Assembly: GCF_000716875.1 (NCBI RefSeq)
Contig: NZ_JNWQ01000104.1
Span: forward strand, 1-28,791
Length of the DNA: 28,791 bases
Reading direction: 5' to 3'
Source of the DNA: Streptomyces novaecaesareae
GTDB lineage: Bacteria > Actinomycetota > Actinomycetes > Streptomycetales > Streptomycetaceae
Part shown: in pieces, positions 17,579 to 25,747 of the stretch
Numbering within the stretch: the first letter of the stretch is position 1
Layout: the number at the start of each line of letters is the position of its first letter
The notes under the pieces: generated by a model
What the model was told of the DNA's origin: nothing
What the model saw: only the letters and a program-made list of their open reading frames with translations
The model's database searches: none
Translations under genes and position numbers: made by a program

Positions 17579-20251
17579 TCAGCGGCCGCCGTGGATCAGC
17601 TCGACGGAGAAGCCGCGGTCGGTGGGCTGCTCCGGCGTCTTGACCCGCGTCACGCCGCTGGCGGCGTCGTAGAACCAGCCCGAGGCCGCCGAGTCGAGCG
17701 CCGCGGCCGAGGCCAGCCGGGGGAGCGGGCCGCCCCGGGTGACCACCAGGCGCGGGGCGGGCTGCCCGTGCACCGTGAAGCGGTACGACCGGGCGGCCGG
17801 CTTCCCGGTGTAACTGCCCACGCTGGCACCGACCTTGACGACGGTGACCGGCCCGGCGGCGTGGACGTCCACCTGCTGGGTGGCGGAGGCGCCGGCGGTG
17901 AACTGCCGGGTGACGCCGTCGTCCTCGTACAGGGTGTAGGAGGAGTCCCCCTGGGCCTGCGGGTAGAGGTCGTAGTCGAGTTCGCCGCGGTTCCTGGTCT
18001 GCCAGGAGAGCGTGCCCTCGGGCCACATCGGCACGATCGCACCGCCCTTGACGAACAGCGGCAGGGTGTCGAGCGGCGCGGAGTAGCCGTCGACGGTGGT
18101 CGGGCCCTGGTAGGTGCGCCCGGTCCAGTAGTCGGTCCAGGTGCCCTCCGGCAGGTAGATGCCGTTGCGCACCGAGGTGTCGGAGTAGACCGGCGCGACC
18201 AGGAAGTCCGGCCCGGCCAGGAACTCGTACGTCGCGTTCGGCCCGAGGGCGCCCGGGTCGTTCGGGTACTCCAGGGCGAGCGGGCGCACGGCGCCGATGC
18301 CGGTCCTGGTGGCCTCGGCGGACAGGGTGTACATGTACGGCAGCAGCCGTTCCTTCAGCTGCAGGTACGTGCGGTTGATCGAGGTGTAGGGCTCGCCGTC
18401 CAGCCAGGGCTGCTGGTCGCGCTGCTCCTTGCCGGACATGTCCCGCGCCCAGCCGTCCATCGTCATGACGGCCGGGAGGAAGGCCTTCCACTGGAGGTCG
18501 CGGGTGTACATCTTCGGGTCGCGGCGGAAGATGGAGCCGATGTCGCCGGTGTCGTAGGCGATGCCGGACATGGTGGCGCCGGCGTAGGTGGGGATCTGCC
18601 AGCGGATGTAGTCCCAGGACAGGCTCTGGTCGCCGCTCCACAGCACGCCGCAGCGCTGGGCGCCGGCCCAGGAGACGGGCAGCCAGACGAACCCGCGGGC
18701 GTCGCTGTTGTCCTCGATGCCGGCCTTGGCCTGGTCGCAGGCGTTCAGCGCGAAGTCGTAGCCGTTGCCGACCCACGCCACGTCGAGCTTGCGCACCCGG
18801 ACCCCGGCCTTGACCTCCTCGGCCTGGTTGGGCAGGCCGTTCTGGGTCCAGAGGCCGAGCTGGGCGTGGTCCTTCCGCAGGCCCTCGCCGGTCTGCGGCA
18901 GGTTCTCGTAGCCGCAGCCGTAGCCGTCGTTGACCAGCATCCAGCCGAGCGGCATCCGGTTCTGCACGTAGCCGTCGGCGACCTTGACGGCGTCGGTGGT
19001 GTGCCGCTCGCCGCGGTTGGCGTTGTGCAGGTAGCAGTCGGAGTCGCCGGGCTCCAGGCCGTAGACCGGCGGCATGAAGGGCTTGCCGACCAGGGCGGTG
19101 TACTCGCCGATCACCGACTTCACGTCACCGGTGAAGTAGTAGGCGTCCAGGCGTCGTTCCTGCTGCCCGGTGCGCACCGGCGAGCCGAAGTCGTAGATCC
19201 CCGGGGCGAAGGTGTTGCGGAAGACGCCGTAGCCGGCGCTGGAGACGTAGAACGGCTGGGAGTTGTTGTAGCCGCCCTCGTTCCAGTTGAAGCTGTTGGC
19301 GACGTGGACGGTCTGGTCGCGGTGCGAGAAGCTGCCGTTCTGCTCGCCGCCGCCGAAGAACTGCTCGTCGGCGCCGCGCACCAGGCTCTGCCGCAGGCCG
19401 CCGGTGCTCCAGCGCAGCGGCGCGTCCTCCTGCCAGATCGCGGTGCGGTCGTCGGCCTTGTACAGGGCGAACCGCAGCGGGTGCTTGTAGACCCGCAGCA
19501 CCAGGCCCTTGGAGCGGATGCCGTGGTAGTCGCCGGCGTCGAACGTGCTGGTGTCGCGCTGGAGTTCGGGCTGCTTGCGGATGATGGTGCTGCCGGCGGG
19601 GTCGGTGAGGACGCCGTCCGGGGCGGCGCGCAGCCGCAGCTGGTCGTCGGCGAGGAAGTCGACCTTGGCCTTCAGCGGGCCGGCGGAGATGTCGTAGCTG
19701 CCCTGGGCGCCGGAGAAGGCGGTCAGGTCGCCCGCGTCGGTGGTCCTCGGCAGATAGGCACGGCCGGTGAACGAGCCGCTGTGGACGTCGTACGGGACGA
19801 CCAGGACGTGGTAGGTGCCGGAGGCCTTCGGGATGACGGTCGCCTCGGGGTCGGCGGTGCCCGCGCTCTCGGCGACCTCCTTGCCGGAGGCGTCGTAGAC
19901 GTAGAGGTCGAAGTCGTCGGTGGGGTTCTGCCACTGGATCGAGAGCGGGACGCCGCCCTCCGGGTTGTCGTCCCAGTAGGCGGCCGGTACGTCGACGGTC
20001 AGGTCGAAGCGGGCGCAGACCGTGCCGTCCGGGTCCTGCGCGGCGGGCGGGCAGCTGGTGGCGCCGCCGAGCGTCCCCTTGGGGTAGGCGGGGCTCTGCC
20101 AGCTGACGCTCTGGTGGCCCTGGTCGAGGACGGCGGAGGGGGTGCCCGCGGCCCGGGCCGGCAGGGCGGGCCCGGCCATGGCGGCGAGGCTGGTCAGGGC
20201 CGCGGTGAGGGCGGCCCGGCGGAGGCGGGCTCGGGGCCGGGGTAAGCGCAC
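17579..20251 (-). CDS. Secreted GH31 family glycosidase with N-terminal PPC-like domain
   Basis: The 890-residue protein starts at GTG 20251 with GAAGGAG 6 nt upstream. It has an Arg-rich secretion signal (cleavage near PARA-AG, ~residue 34). A PPC-like beta domain covers ~45-170 (WQNPTDDFDLYVYDASG), followed by the GH31 N-domain and TIM barrel. The likely nucleophile is D490 in KLDVAWVG and the likely acid/base D541 in WSGDQS. A DUF5110-like C-terminal sheet domain follows. The motifs differ from classic alpha-glucosidases (WxDMNE) and resemble other GH31 subgroups active on alpha-galactosides, N-acetylgalactosaminides or as transglycosylases; substrate cannot be fixed here. It lies 37 bp downstream of the permease gene, so extracellular cleavage probably feeds that transporter. 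Confidence 0.9.
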   Translation of the reverse strand: MRLPRPRARLRRAALTAALTSLAAMAGPALPARAAGTPSAVLDQGHQSVSWQSPAYPKGTLGGATSCPPAAQDPDGTVCARFDLTVDVPAAYWDDNPEGGVPLSIQWQNPTDDFDLYVYDASGKEVAESAGTADPEATVIPKASGTYHVLVVPYDVHSGSFTGRAYLPRTTDAGDLTAFSGAQGSYDISAGPLKAKVDFLADDQLRLRAAPDGVLTDPAGSTIIRKQPELQRDTSTFDAGDYHGIRSKGLVLRVYKHPLRFALYKADDRTAIWQEDAPLRWSTGGLRQSLVRGADEQFFGGGEQNGSFSHRDQTVHVANSFNWNEGGYNNSQPFYVSSAGYGVFRNTFAPGIYDFGSPVRTGQQERRLDAYYFTGDVKSVIGEYTALVGKPFMPPVYGLEPGDSDCYLHNANRGERHTTDAVKVADGYVQNRMPLGWMLVNDGYGCGYENLPQTGEGLRKDHAQLGLWTQNGLPNQAEEVKAGVRVRKLDVAWVGNGYDFALNACDQAKAGIEDNSDARGFVWLPVSWAGAQRCGVLWSGDQSLSWDYIRWQIPTYAGATMSGIAYDTGDIGSIFRRDPKMYTRDLQWKAFLPAVMTMDGWARDMSGKEQRDQQPWLDGEPYTSINRTYLQLKERLLPYMYTLSAEATRTGIGAVRPLALEYPNDPGALGPNATYEFLAGPDFLVAPVYSDTSVRNGIYLPEGTWTDYWTGRTYQGPTTVDGYSAPLDTLPLFVKGGAIVPMWPEGTLSWQTRNRGELDYDLYPQAQGDSSYTLYEDDGVTRQFTAGASATQQVDVHAAGPVTVVKVGASVGSYTGKPAARSYRFTVHGQPAPRLVVTRGGPLPRLASAAALDSAASGWFYDAASGVTRVKTPEQPTDRGFSVELIHGGR

Positions 20252-20288
20252 GGGGTTCTCCTTCGGAGGGGAGGTGGGGCACGGTCGG

Positions 20289-22244
20289 CTACTTGAGCGA
20301 TCCGGCGGTCAGGCCGGAGACCACGTGCCGCTCGATCAGGGCGAACAGCACCACGACCGGCACGATCGCGACGACCGACCCGGCGAACAGGTAGTTCCAC
20401 TCCACGGTGTAGTTGCCGATGAAGCTGTTGATGCCGACGGTGAGCGGCTGGCTCCGCGGCTCCGTCGACAGGGTCAGGCCCATCACGAACTCGTTCCACG
20501 CGGAGATGAAGGTGAAGATCACCGCGGTGACGACGCCGGGCATCGCCAGCGGCAGGACGACCCGGCGCAGCACCCCGAGCCGGCCGAGGCCGTCGAGCAT
20601 CGCGGCCTCCTCCAGCTCCACGGGGATGGCGGAGATGTAGGCGGTGAGGATCCAGACCGCGAAGGCCAGGTTGAAGGCCGCGTTGCAGAGGATCAGCGTC
20701 CACACCGAGTTGAGCATGTCCAGCCGGTAGAACTCGCGGTAGAGGCCCACCAGCAGCGAGGTCGGCTGGAACATCTGGGTGACCAGGACGAGCAGCAGGA
20801 AGAGCCTGCGACCCCGGTACCTCGTCCGGGCCGTGCAGTACGCGGCGGGCAGGGCGACCAGCAGCGCCAGCACGGTGGACCCGCCGGCGACCAGCAGGGT
20901 GACCTTCAGGTTGCCGCCGAGGGTGGACTCGCGCCAGACGTCGACGAAGGCGGACCACGCGAAGTGCCGCGGCAGGTAGCCCGCGTCGCGCAGCTCGTCC
21001 GCCGGGCGCAGCGCGGTGACGGCCATCTCCAGGTACGGGAGCAGGAACAGCGCCGCCAGCAGCCAGGCCGCCCCCGCGACGGCTAGCGCCTGTCCGGCGG
21101 ATCTTGCCGGGCGCGCGACGCCGGGGCACGCACCTCGCCGCGTTGTCGTCGGTCGCCGATGCTCCGCATGGACTCCCTCCTCCGCCTTGCGATGCACGCA
21201 CCCCTCCTCCCGGGACCAGCGGCTGACCTTGAGGAAGGCCAGGACCATCAGCACCACCAGCGCGAAGTTGACCACCGACATCGCCGCGGACTCGCCGATG
21301 TCGGTGCTCTTCAGCTGGTACATGAACACCGTCGTGGTGGCCGTGTCGCTGCTCGGGCCGCCCCGGGTCATGCCCCAGATGACGGGGAAGGAGTTGAAGA
21401 CGTTGATCAGGTTGATCACGACGCCGACCAGGAAGGCCGGGCGGAGCAGCGGCAGGGTGATCCGGCGGTAGGTCTGCCACCGCGAGGCGCCGTCCACCCT
21501 GGCCGCCTCGTACAGCTCGGCGGGGACGGTCTGGAGGCCGGCGAGCAGGGTGTAGGTGGTGAACGGCAGGGAGACGAAGACGGCGACGGACACCATCCAG
21601 GGCCAGGCCGTGGCCGGGTCGCCGAGCCAGTCCCGGGGGCCGTCGATCAGGCCGAGGTCGGTCATGGCGGTGTTGAGCACGCCGGCGGTGCGGTCGAGCA
21701 TCCAGCGGAAGCCGATGGCGGTCATCAGGACGGATGCGGCCCAGGGCACGAGCAGGGCCCAGCGGGCGAACCTCCGGCCGGGGAAGCGCTGGTCGAACAG
21801 CTGGGCCAGGCCGAGCGAGATCAGCATGGTCAGGCCGACGACGGCGACGGTCCAGGCCACCGTGGCGAGCAGGACGTGGCCGAGGTCGGCCTCGCCGAAC
21901 AGCTTGCGGTACTTGTCCAGCCCGGCGGAGCCGCGGACGAAGCCGCTGGTGCTGATGCGCAGGAACGAGGTGCGGACCATCTCGTAGACCGGCCACAGCA
22001 CGACGGCGAGGATCAGCAGGACGGCCGGGGCGATCCACGGCAGCGGCCCGAGCCTGCCGGCCCGGGCGCCCGCGGGTGCCGGCCGGCGGCGCGGGGCCGC
22101 GGGCGGTGCGGGGGAGCCGTCGGCGGGGGAGCCGAGGGTCGTGGGGGTGCTGAGGGTCAACGGGGGTGCCTTTCGCGGAGGTGCCTTTCGCGGGGTGCCT
22201 TTCGCGGAGGTGTCGTGCGCCGACGTGCGTTCGGCCGGGGTCAC
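20289..22244 (-). CDS. Fused CUT1 sugar ABC permeases (MalF- and MalG-like in one frame)
   Basis: One uninterrupted frame encodes both permeases, 651 residues from the GTG at 22244 that overlaps the binding-protein stop. The first half (to ~345) has six membrane segments and the EAA loop YEAARVDGASRWQ (E246). A ~45-residue Arg-rich linker leads to the second half, with six more segments and the EAA loop EEAAMLDGLGRLG (E546). EAA loops dock on the ATPase. An in-frame GTG at 21197 with GGGAGGAGGGG upstream could also start a separate 302-residue MalG-like protein. A TTG at 22160 is an alternative start for the first half. Either a true fusion or a lost stop codon (natural or sequencing error) explains it. 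No ATPase gene is nearby. Confidence 0.82.
   Translation of the reverse strand: MTPAERTSAHDTSAKGTPRKAPPRKAPPLTLSTPTTLGSPADGSPAPPAAPRRRPAPAGARAGRLGPLPWIAPAVLLILAVVLWPVYEMVRTSFLRISTSGFVRGSAGLDKYRKLFGEADLGHVLLATVAWTVAVVGLTMLISLGLAQLFDQRFPGRRFARWALLVPWAASVLMTAIGFRWMLDRTAGVLNTAMTDLGLIDGPRDWLGDPATAWPWMVSVAVFVSLPFTTYTLLAGLQTVPAELYEAARVDGASRWQTYRRITLPLLRPAFLVGVVINLINVFNSFPVIWGMTRGGPSSDTATTTVFMYQLKSTDIGESAAMSVVNFALVVLMVLAFLKVSRWSREEGCVHRKAEEGVHAEHRRPTTTRRGACPGVARPARSAGQALAVAGAAWLLAALFLLPYLEMAVTALRPADELRDAGYLPRHFAWSAFVDVWRESTLGGNLKVTLLVAGGSTVLALLVALPAAYCTARTRYRGRRLFLLLVLVTQMFQPTSLLVGLYREFYRLDMLNSVWTLILCNAAFNLAFAVWILTAYISAIPVELEEAAMLDGLGRLGVLRRVVLPLAMPGVVTAVIFTFISAWNEFVMGLTLSTEPRSQPLTVGINSFIGNYTVEWNYLFAGSVVAIVPVVVLFALIERHVVSGLTAGSLK
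22165..22208. repeat. Three tandem GGTGCCTTTCGCGG units at the permease 5' end
   Basis: Units at 22165-22179, 22180-22193 and 22194-22208 share GGTGCCTTTCGCGG and differ by one base in length (15, 14, 15). On the - strand each supplies an AAAGG core, resembling repeated ribosome binding sites before the alternative TTG start at 22160. If the GTG at 22244 is used, they encode a basic Lys/Pro-rich N-terminal extension. Confidence 0.85.
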
Positions 22245-23521
22245 TTGTTCGCGACGGCGTCCTGGGCCTTCTTCTGCAGGTCGCCGAGCACCTTGGCCGG
22301 GTCGCCCGAGACGGCGCTGCCGATGCTCTTCTTGAGCTCGGCCGAGACCACGTCCCAGGCGGTGTCGCCGAGCGGGTAGAAGACGGCGTTCGGCAGGACG
22401 GCGAAGAAGGGTTCGAGGTCCTTGTGGTTGCCGCCGGCCGTCAGCGCGGTGAGCGTGTCCCGGGTGACGGGCAGCAGGTTGTAGGTCTCGTCGAACGTCA
22501 GCATGTTGTCCTTGGCGTACGCGAAGTCGAGGAACTTCCTGATCTGGTCGCGGTGGCCGTTCTTCTTGAAGGCCATCATCCAGTCCGCGACGCCGAGGGT
22601 GGAGGTGAGCGGGCCCGCCTTGCCGGGGATGGGCGCGACGCCGTAGTCGACCTTCCCGTCCTTCGCCATCCGGATCAGCGACGGGTGGCCGTCGAGCATG
22701 GCCGTCTTGCCCGCCGCGAAGTCCGCGAAGGCGGTCTTGCGGTCGGTGGTGGCGGGGTTGGCGTAGGTCAGGCCGGGGTCGACCAGGTTGGCCTTGAGCC
22801 AGCGGAAGGTGTCGATGTCGGCCTGGCTGTTCAGGGCGTACGAGCCGTCCTCGGCGGTGGGGCCGCCGCCGTTGCCGAGCTCCCAGATCATGCTCTCGCC
22901 CTGGGCCTCCTCGGGGCCGAGCGGCAGCGCGTACGGGGTGACGCCGGGTGCCGTGGCCTTGATCTGCTCGGCGGCCTTGCGCAACTCCTCCCAGTTGGTG
23001 GGGGGTTGGGCGATGCCGGCCTGCTGGAGGAGGGCCTTGTTGTAGAACAGGAGCCGGGCGGAGGAGACGAACGGGATGCCGTACTGCACGCCCTTGACCT
23101 GGCCGGCCTTGGCGAAGCTGTCGATCAGGTTGCTCCGGGTGGCGGGTGACAGCACGTCCTCCGCCTTGTAGAGGAGGTCGTCGGCGACCTTGTCGGCGTA
23201 GCCGCCGGTCTGCAGGACGTCCGGCACGTTGCCGCTCTGGATCATCGTCTTGACCTGCTGGTCGATGTCGTTCCAGTTGACCACCTGGACGTCGACCCTG
23301 ATGTCGGGGTTGGCCGCCGTGAAGGCGGTGGCGACGCCGTTCCAGTAGGCCTTCGAGCTGTTGGACTCCTTGTCGCCGTAGTCGGCGGCGACCAGTTTGA
23401 GCGTCACCTTGCCGTCGGCGTCGGTTCCGCCGTTGCTGCTGCCGCCGCCGCTGCCGCAGGAGGTGAGGGTGAGGGCGCCGAGGGCGCACACCGTGAGGAG
23501 GGCCGGTATCCGTTTGTCCAC
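22241..23521 (-). CDS. Extracellular sugar-binding lipoprotein (family 1 solute-binding protein)
   Basis: The 426-residue protein starts at GTG 23521 and has a lipoprotein signal, LTLTSC with the lipidated Cys at residue 22, followed by a Gly/Ser-rich tether. The rest fits CUT1 substrate-binding proteins: VDVQVVNWNDIDQQVKTMIQ, then GNVPDVLQTGGYADKVADDL and KTAFADFAAGKTAMLDGHP. It would capture a mono- or oligosaccharide outside the membrane and pass it to the fused permease. The stop overlaps the permease GTG (GTGA), so the two are translationally coupled. The binding site upstream is weak. The ligand is unknown. Confidence 0.93.
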   Translation of the reverse strand: MDKRIPALLTVCALGALTLTSCGSGGGSSNGGTDADGKVTLKLVAADYGDKESNSSKAYWNGVATAFTAANPDIRVDVQVVNWNDIDQQVKTMIQSGNVPDVLQTGGYADKVADDLLYKAEDVLSPATRSNLIDSFAKAGQVKGVQYGIPFVSSARLLFYNKALLQQAGIAQPPTNWEELRKAAEQIKATAPGVTPYALPLGPEEAQGESMIWELGNGGGPTAEDGSYALNSQADIDTFRWLKANLVDPGLTYANPATTDRKTAFADFAAGKTAMLDGHPSLIRMAKDGKVDYGVAPIPGKAGPLTSTLGVADWMMAFKKNGHRDQIRKFLDFAYAKDNMLTFDETYNLLPVTRDTLTALTAGGNHKDLEPFFAVLPNAVFYPLGDTAWDVVSAELKKSIGSAVSGDPAKVLGDLQKKAQDAVANK

Positions 23522-23643
23522 CGCAGGGACCGCCTTCGTTCGCGCTTGATCTGATGATCGCAGATGCTTGAAGTGAGCTGGTTTTGCGCAGGTTTGAAAG
23601 AGCTTGCTGCGTCAGAGGGTCCATGTCAACGGCGGAGCGACAG
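23522..23643 (-). promoter_or_regulatory. Promoter region of the transporter operon with direct repeats
   Basis: Read on the - strand, a TTGACA hexamer (23629-23624) could be a -35 box, but the -10 at proper distance (CAAGCT) is poor. Downstream lie two direct repeats on the + strand, TTGAAGTGAGCT (23568-23579) and TTGAAAGAGCT (23594-23604), starting 26 bp apart, and an ATCTG-CAGAT inverted repeat near 23550-23566. DeoR-family repressors often bind repeated sites of this kind, so the adjacent DeoR product is the likely regulator. This is inference. Confidence 0.4.
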
Positions 23644-23675
23644 AAAAGCCCGGCCGGGTGGGCCCCGGCCGGGCT
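23644..23675 (-). terminator. Rho-independent terminator of the deoR-type gene
   Basis: A perfect 12-bp stem, AGCCCGGCCGGG (23647-23658) with its complement at 23664-23675, encloses a 5-nt loop. Reading the - strand, the stem is followed directly by a run of four T. It begins 17 bp after the repressor stop codon and separates that gene from the transporter operon. Confidence 0.88.
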
Positions 23676-23692
23676 GTTCCGTCACGAAGGAC

Positions 23693-24451
23693 TCAGACGC
23701 GCAGGACCCGCACCCCGCAGGCGGCGAGGGCCTCCTCCTCGGCCGCGTCGGCCTCGGTGTCGGTGACCAGGTCGTCGACCTCGGTGAGCGGGCAGATCCG
23801 GGCGAAGGTGACCCGGCCGATCTTGCTGCTGTCGGCCAGGACGACCGAGCGCGCGCTGCTGCGCAGGAACGCGCGGTCGGTCTGGGCCTCCATCTCGTCG
23901 TGCGTGGTGCAGCCCTCCTGCGGGGTCAGGCCGTCCACGCCGATGAACGCGAGGTCGAGGTGGTACTCGGCGAGCATCCGGTCCGCGGCCGGCCCCACCA
24001 GTTCGTAGCTGGTGGTCCGGGCGATGCCGCCGACCACCACCAGCCGGACGTCCGGCCGCACGATCAGGTCGGCCGCGATGTTGACGGCGTTGGTCACGAT
24101 GGTGATCCCGCCGCGCTCGGCCAGGACGCGGGCCAGCTCGCTCGTCGTCGTGCCGCCGGTCAGCCCCACCACCGCGCCGTCCGGTACCAGCCGGTCGGCC
24201 GCGAGCGCGATCCGGCGCTTCTCCGCCTGCCGGGTGCCGTGCTTGTGGCGCAGCGGCAGTTCGAGGTTGACGGCGCCGGTGACCGCCCCGCCGCGGGTGC
24301 GGTGCAGCAGGCCCTGGTCGTGGAGCTCCTGGAGGTCCCGGCGGACGGTGGCCGAGGAGACGCACAGGAGTTCGGCCAGCTCGTGCACGTCGGCGCTGCC
24401 CGCCTCGGTGAGGTGCGCGAGGATCCTGGAGGTGCGGTCAGCTTTGAGCAT
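23693..24451 (-). CDS. DeoR/GlpR family transcriptional repressor
   Basis: The 252-residue protein has an N-terminal DeoR winged helix-turn-helix (ADRTSRILAHL, then VSSATVRRDLQELHDQG and LHRTRGGAV) and a C-terminal sugar-phosphate-sensing DeoRC domain (VGLTGGTTTSELARVL, ITIVTNAVNIA, DLAFIGVDGLT). I chose the ATG at 24451 because it gives the family's usual N-terminus; the frame is open to 24505 without a good start. A -10-like TACACT ends 6 nt before this ATG, so the mRNA is probably leaderless. It lies upstream of the transporter-GH31 operon on the same strand and is its likely repressor. Confidence 0.9.
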   Translation of the reverse strand: MLKADRTSRILAHLTEAGSADVHELAELLCVSSATVRRDLQELHDQGLLHRTRGGAVTGAVNLELPLRHKHGTRQAEKRRIALAADRLVPDGAVVGLTGGTTTSELARVLAERGGITIVTNAVNIAADLIVRPDVRLVVVGGIARTTSYELVGPAADRMLAEYHLDLAFIGVDGLTPQEGCTTHDEMEAQTDRAFLRSSARSVVLADSSKIGRVTFARICPLTEVDDLVTDTEADAAEEEALAACGVRVLRV

Positions 24452-24535
24452 GTCGGAAGTGTAGTGCGCCGCTGTACGGGGAGGTCCCTGCGCAGAACTG
24501 CTCAAGCCGCTCGACCCGGCCGCGCCGCGGAAGGA
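24452..24535 (-). promoter_or_regulatory. deoR-type gene promoter, probably leaderless
   Basis: On the - strand TACACT (TANNNT form of the -10 box) lies 6 nt before the ATG, the spacing expected when transcription starts at the start codon. No Shine-Dalgarno is present. The -35 region is not recognisable. The same 84 bp also carries the end of the LacI-type gene transcribed towards it. Confidence 0.5.
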
Positions 24536-25549
24536 TCACCGCACCGGCCGTCCGCCGACCGGGCCGGTGCTGTCCCGGACGACGAGTTCGGGGCGCAGCA
24601 GCTGGAGTGAGTTGGCCGGGGTGCCCGACGCGCCGAGGGCGCGCAGCAGGAGTTCGACGGCCTCGCGGGCCATCTCCCGGGTGGGGATGGCGATGCTGGT
24701 GAGGGCGGGCCGGGCGAGTCCGGTCTCGGGGTTGTCGTCGTGGCCGACGATCGACAGGTCGTGCGGGACGGAGCGGCCGGTGACCCGGGCGGCTTCCAGG
24801 GCGCCGAGGGCGAGGACGTCGTGGGTGGCGAAGAGCGCGGTGATCCCGGGGTCGGCGGCGAGCGCGGCGGTCGCGGCGGTGAAGCCACCCGCGGGGGTGG
24901 GCTCGGGCGCGAGGTGGACGGCGGTGTCGGGGACGGTGAGGCCGTCGGCGGCGAAGGCGCGGCGGAAACCCGCGACCCGTGGGGCGTGGTCGGGGCTGGC
25001 GAGGACGGCGACGCGCTCGTGCCCGAGCTCGCGCAGGTGGCGTCCGGCGAGGTGGCCGGCGCGTTCGTAGTCGATGGTGACGACCGGGAACCGGTCGGGG
25101 GTGTCGGTCTCCCAGGCGCACAGGGCGACGGGGAAGGAGGCTTCGGCGAGCAGCGGCAGGTGGTCGATCAGGTCCCGGTCGCCGGCGATCAGCAGGGCGT
25201 CCACCGAGCGGCTGGTCAGGCCCGCCAGGTGCCGTTTGGCGCGCTCGCCGTCGAGGCGGGTGGTGCACAGCAGCAGGTGGTAGCCGTGCTCGTCGAGGAC
25301 GTCCTCGACCTCCTCGACGATGTGGGCGTAGAAGGGCACCGTCGCGGTGGGGACGAACAGGCCCACTGCCCGGGTGGCGCCGGTGGCCAGCGAACGCGCG
25401 ACCAGGTTGGGCGTGTAGCCCAGCTCCTCGACCGCGGCGCGCACCCGCGCGGCGGTCGCCGGGCCGACGGCCCCCCGGCCCCGGACGACGTTGGAGACGG
25501 TCTGCTTCGTGACCCCGGCACGCTCGGCCACGTCCTGCATCGTCACCAT
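24536..25549 (-). CDS. LacI family transcriptional repressor
   Basis: The 337-residue protein starts at ATG 25549 with AAGGA 7-8 nt upstream; the longer frame upstream crosses the promoter and was rejected. Residues ~3-25 form the LacI helix-turn-helix (MQDVAERAGVTKQTVSNVV), followed by the hinge helix region LGYTPNLVARSLATGATRAV. The periplasmic-binding-protein-like effector domain covers ~60-337 (FVPTATVPFYAHIVEEVE, FATHDVLALGALEAARVTG, SIVGHDDNPETGLARPALTS). The TTGACCGGTCAA palindrome just downstream of its own promoter suggests autoregulation; the second site suggests control of the divergent secreted protein. The sugar effector is unknown. Confidence 0.95.
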   Translation of the reverse strand: MVTMQDVAERAGVTKQTVSNVVRGRGAVGPATAARVRAAVEELGYTPNLVARSLATGATRAVGLFVPTATVPFYAHIVEEVEDVLDEHGYHLLLCTTRLDGERAKRHLAGLTSRSVDALLIAGDRDLIDHLPLLAEASFPVALCAWETDTPDRFPVVTIDYERAGHLAGRHLRELGHERVAVLASPDHAPRVAGFRRAFAADGLTVPDTAVHLAPEPTPAGGFTAATAALAADPGITALFATHDVLALGALEAARVTGRSVPHDLSIVGHDDNPETGLARPALTSIAIPTREMAREAVELLLRALGASGTPANSLQLLRPELVVRDSTGPVGGRPVR

Positions 25550-25566
25550 GAGGGGATCCTTCGGAA

Positions 25567-25578
25567 TTGACCGGTCAA
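25567..25578. promoter_or_regulatory. LacI-type operator O1 (TTGACCGGTCAA)
   Basis: This perfect 12-bp palindrome with a central CG, as LacI-family operators have, lies about 8-19 bp downstream of the predicted start of lacI-type transcription (- strand -35 TTGACG at 25621-25616, 17-bp spacer, -10 TAGGTT at 25598-25593). Binding here would block the repressor's own transcription. Confidence 0.75.
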
Positions 25579-25592
25579 CCTGGTTCCCGTGC

Positions 25593-25621
25593 AACCTAGG
25601 ACACCGCCGTGGGGTCGTCAA
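25593..25621 (-). promoter_or_regulatory. Predicted promoter of the lacI-type gene
   Basis: On the - strand, -35 TTGACG (25621-25616) and -10 TAGGTT (25598-25593) are separated by 17 bp, close to the primary sigma factor consensus of Streptomyces. The operator O1 follows downstream. Confidence 0.6.
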
Positions 25622-25717
25622 GGTGCGCGTATTCCCTTGTCCGGGCGGCTGGTTGAGCGGGCGGCAGTTCCGGCCGTACGGGCCTTGGGCCTGCTTCGAG
25701 GGTTTCTGCAAGGACTC

Positions 25718-25747
25718 TTGATTTACCGGTCAACCCGACCGTATGTT
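25718..25747 (+). promoter_or_regulatory. Predicted promoter of the secreted lectin gene with operator O2 in its spacer
   Basis: On the + strand, -35 TTGATT (25718-25723) and -10 TATGTT (25742-25747) are 18 bp apart. The spacer holds TTTACCGGTCAA (25722-25733), which matches O1 at 11 of 12 positions. A repressor there would directly block RNA polymerase. O1 and O2 centres are 155 bp apart, so looping is also conceivable. The rest of the 328-bp gap holds no gene that I can support. Confidence 0.65.

Noticed and set aside
17591..20245. 884-residue open frame antisense to the GH31 gene
   Set aside because: It mirrors the GH31 gene codon by codon, is Gly/Val/Arg-rich without structure, and lacks a ribosome site.
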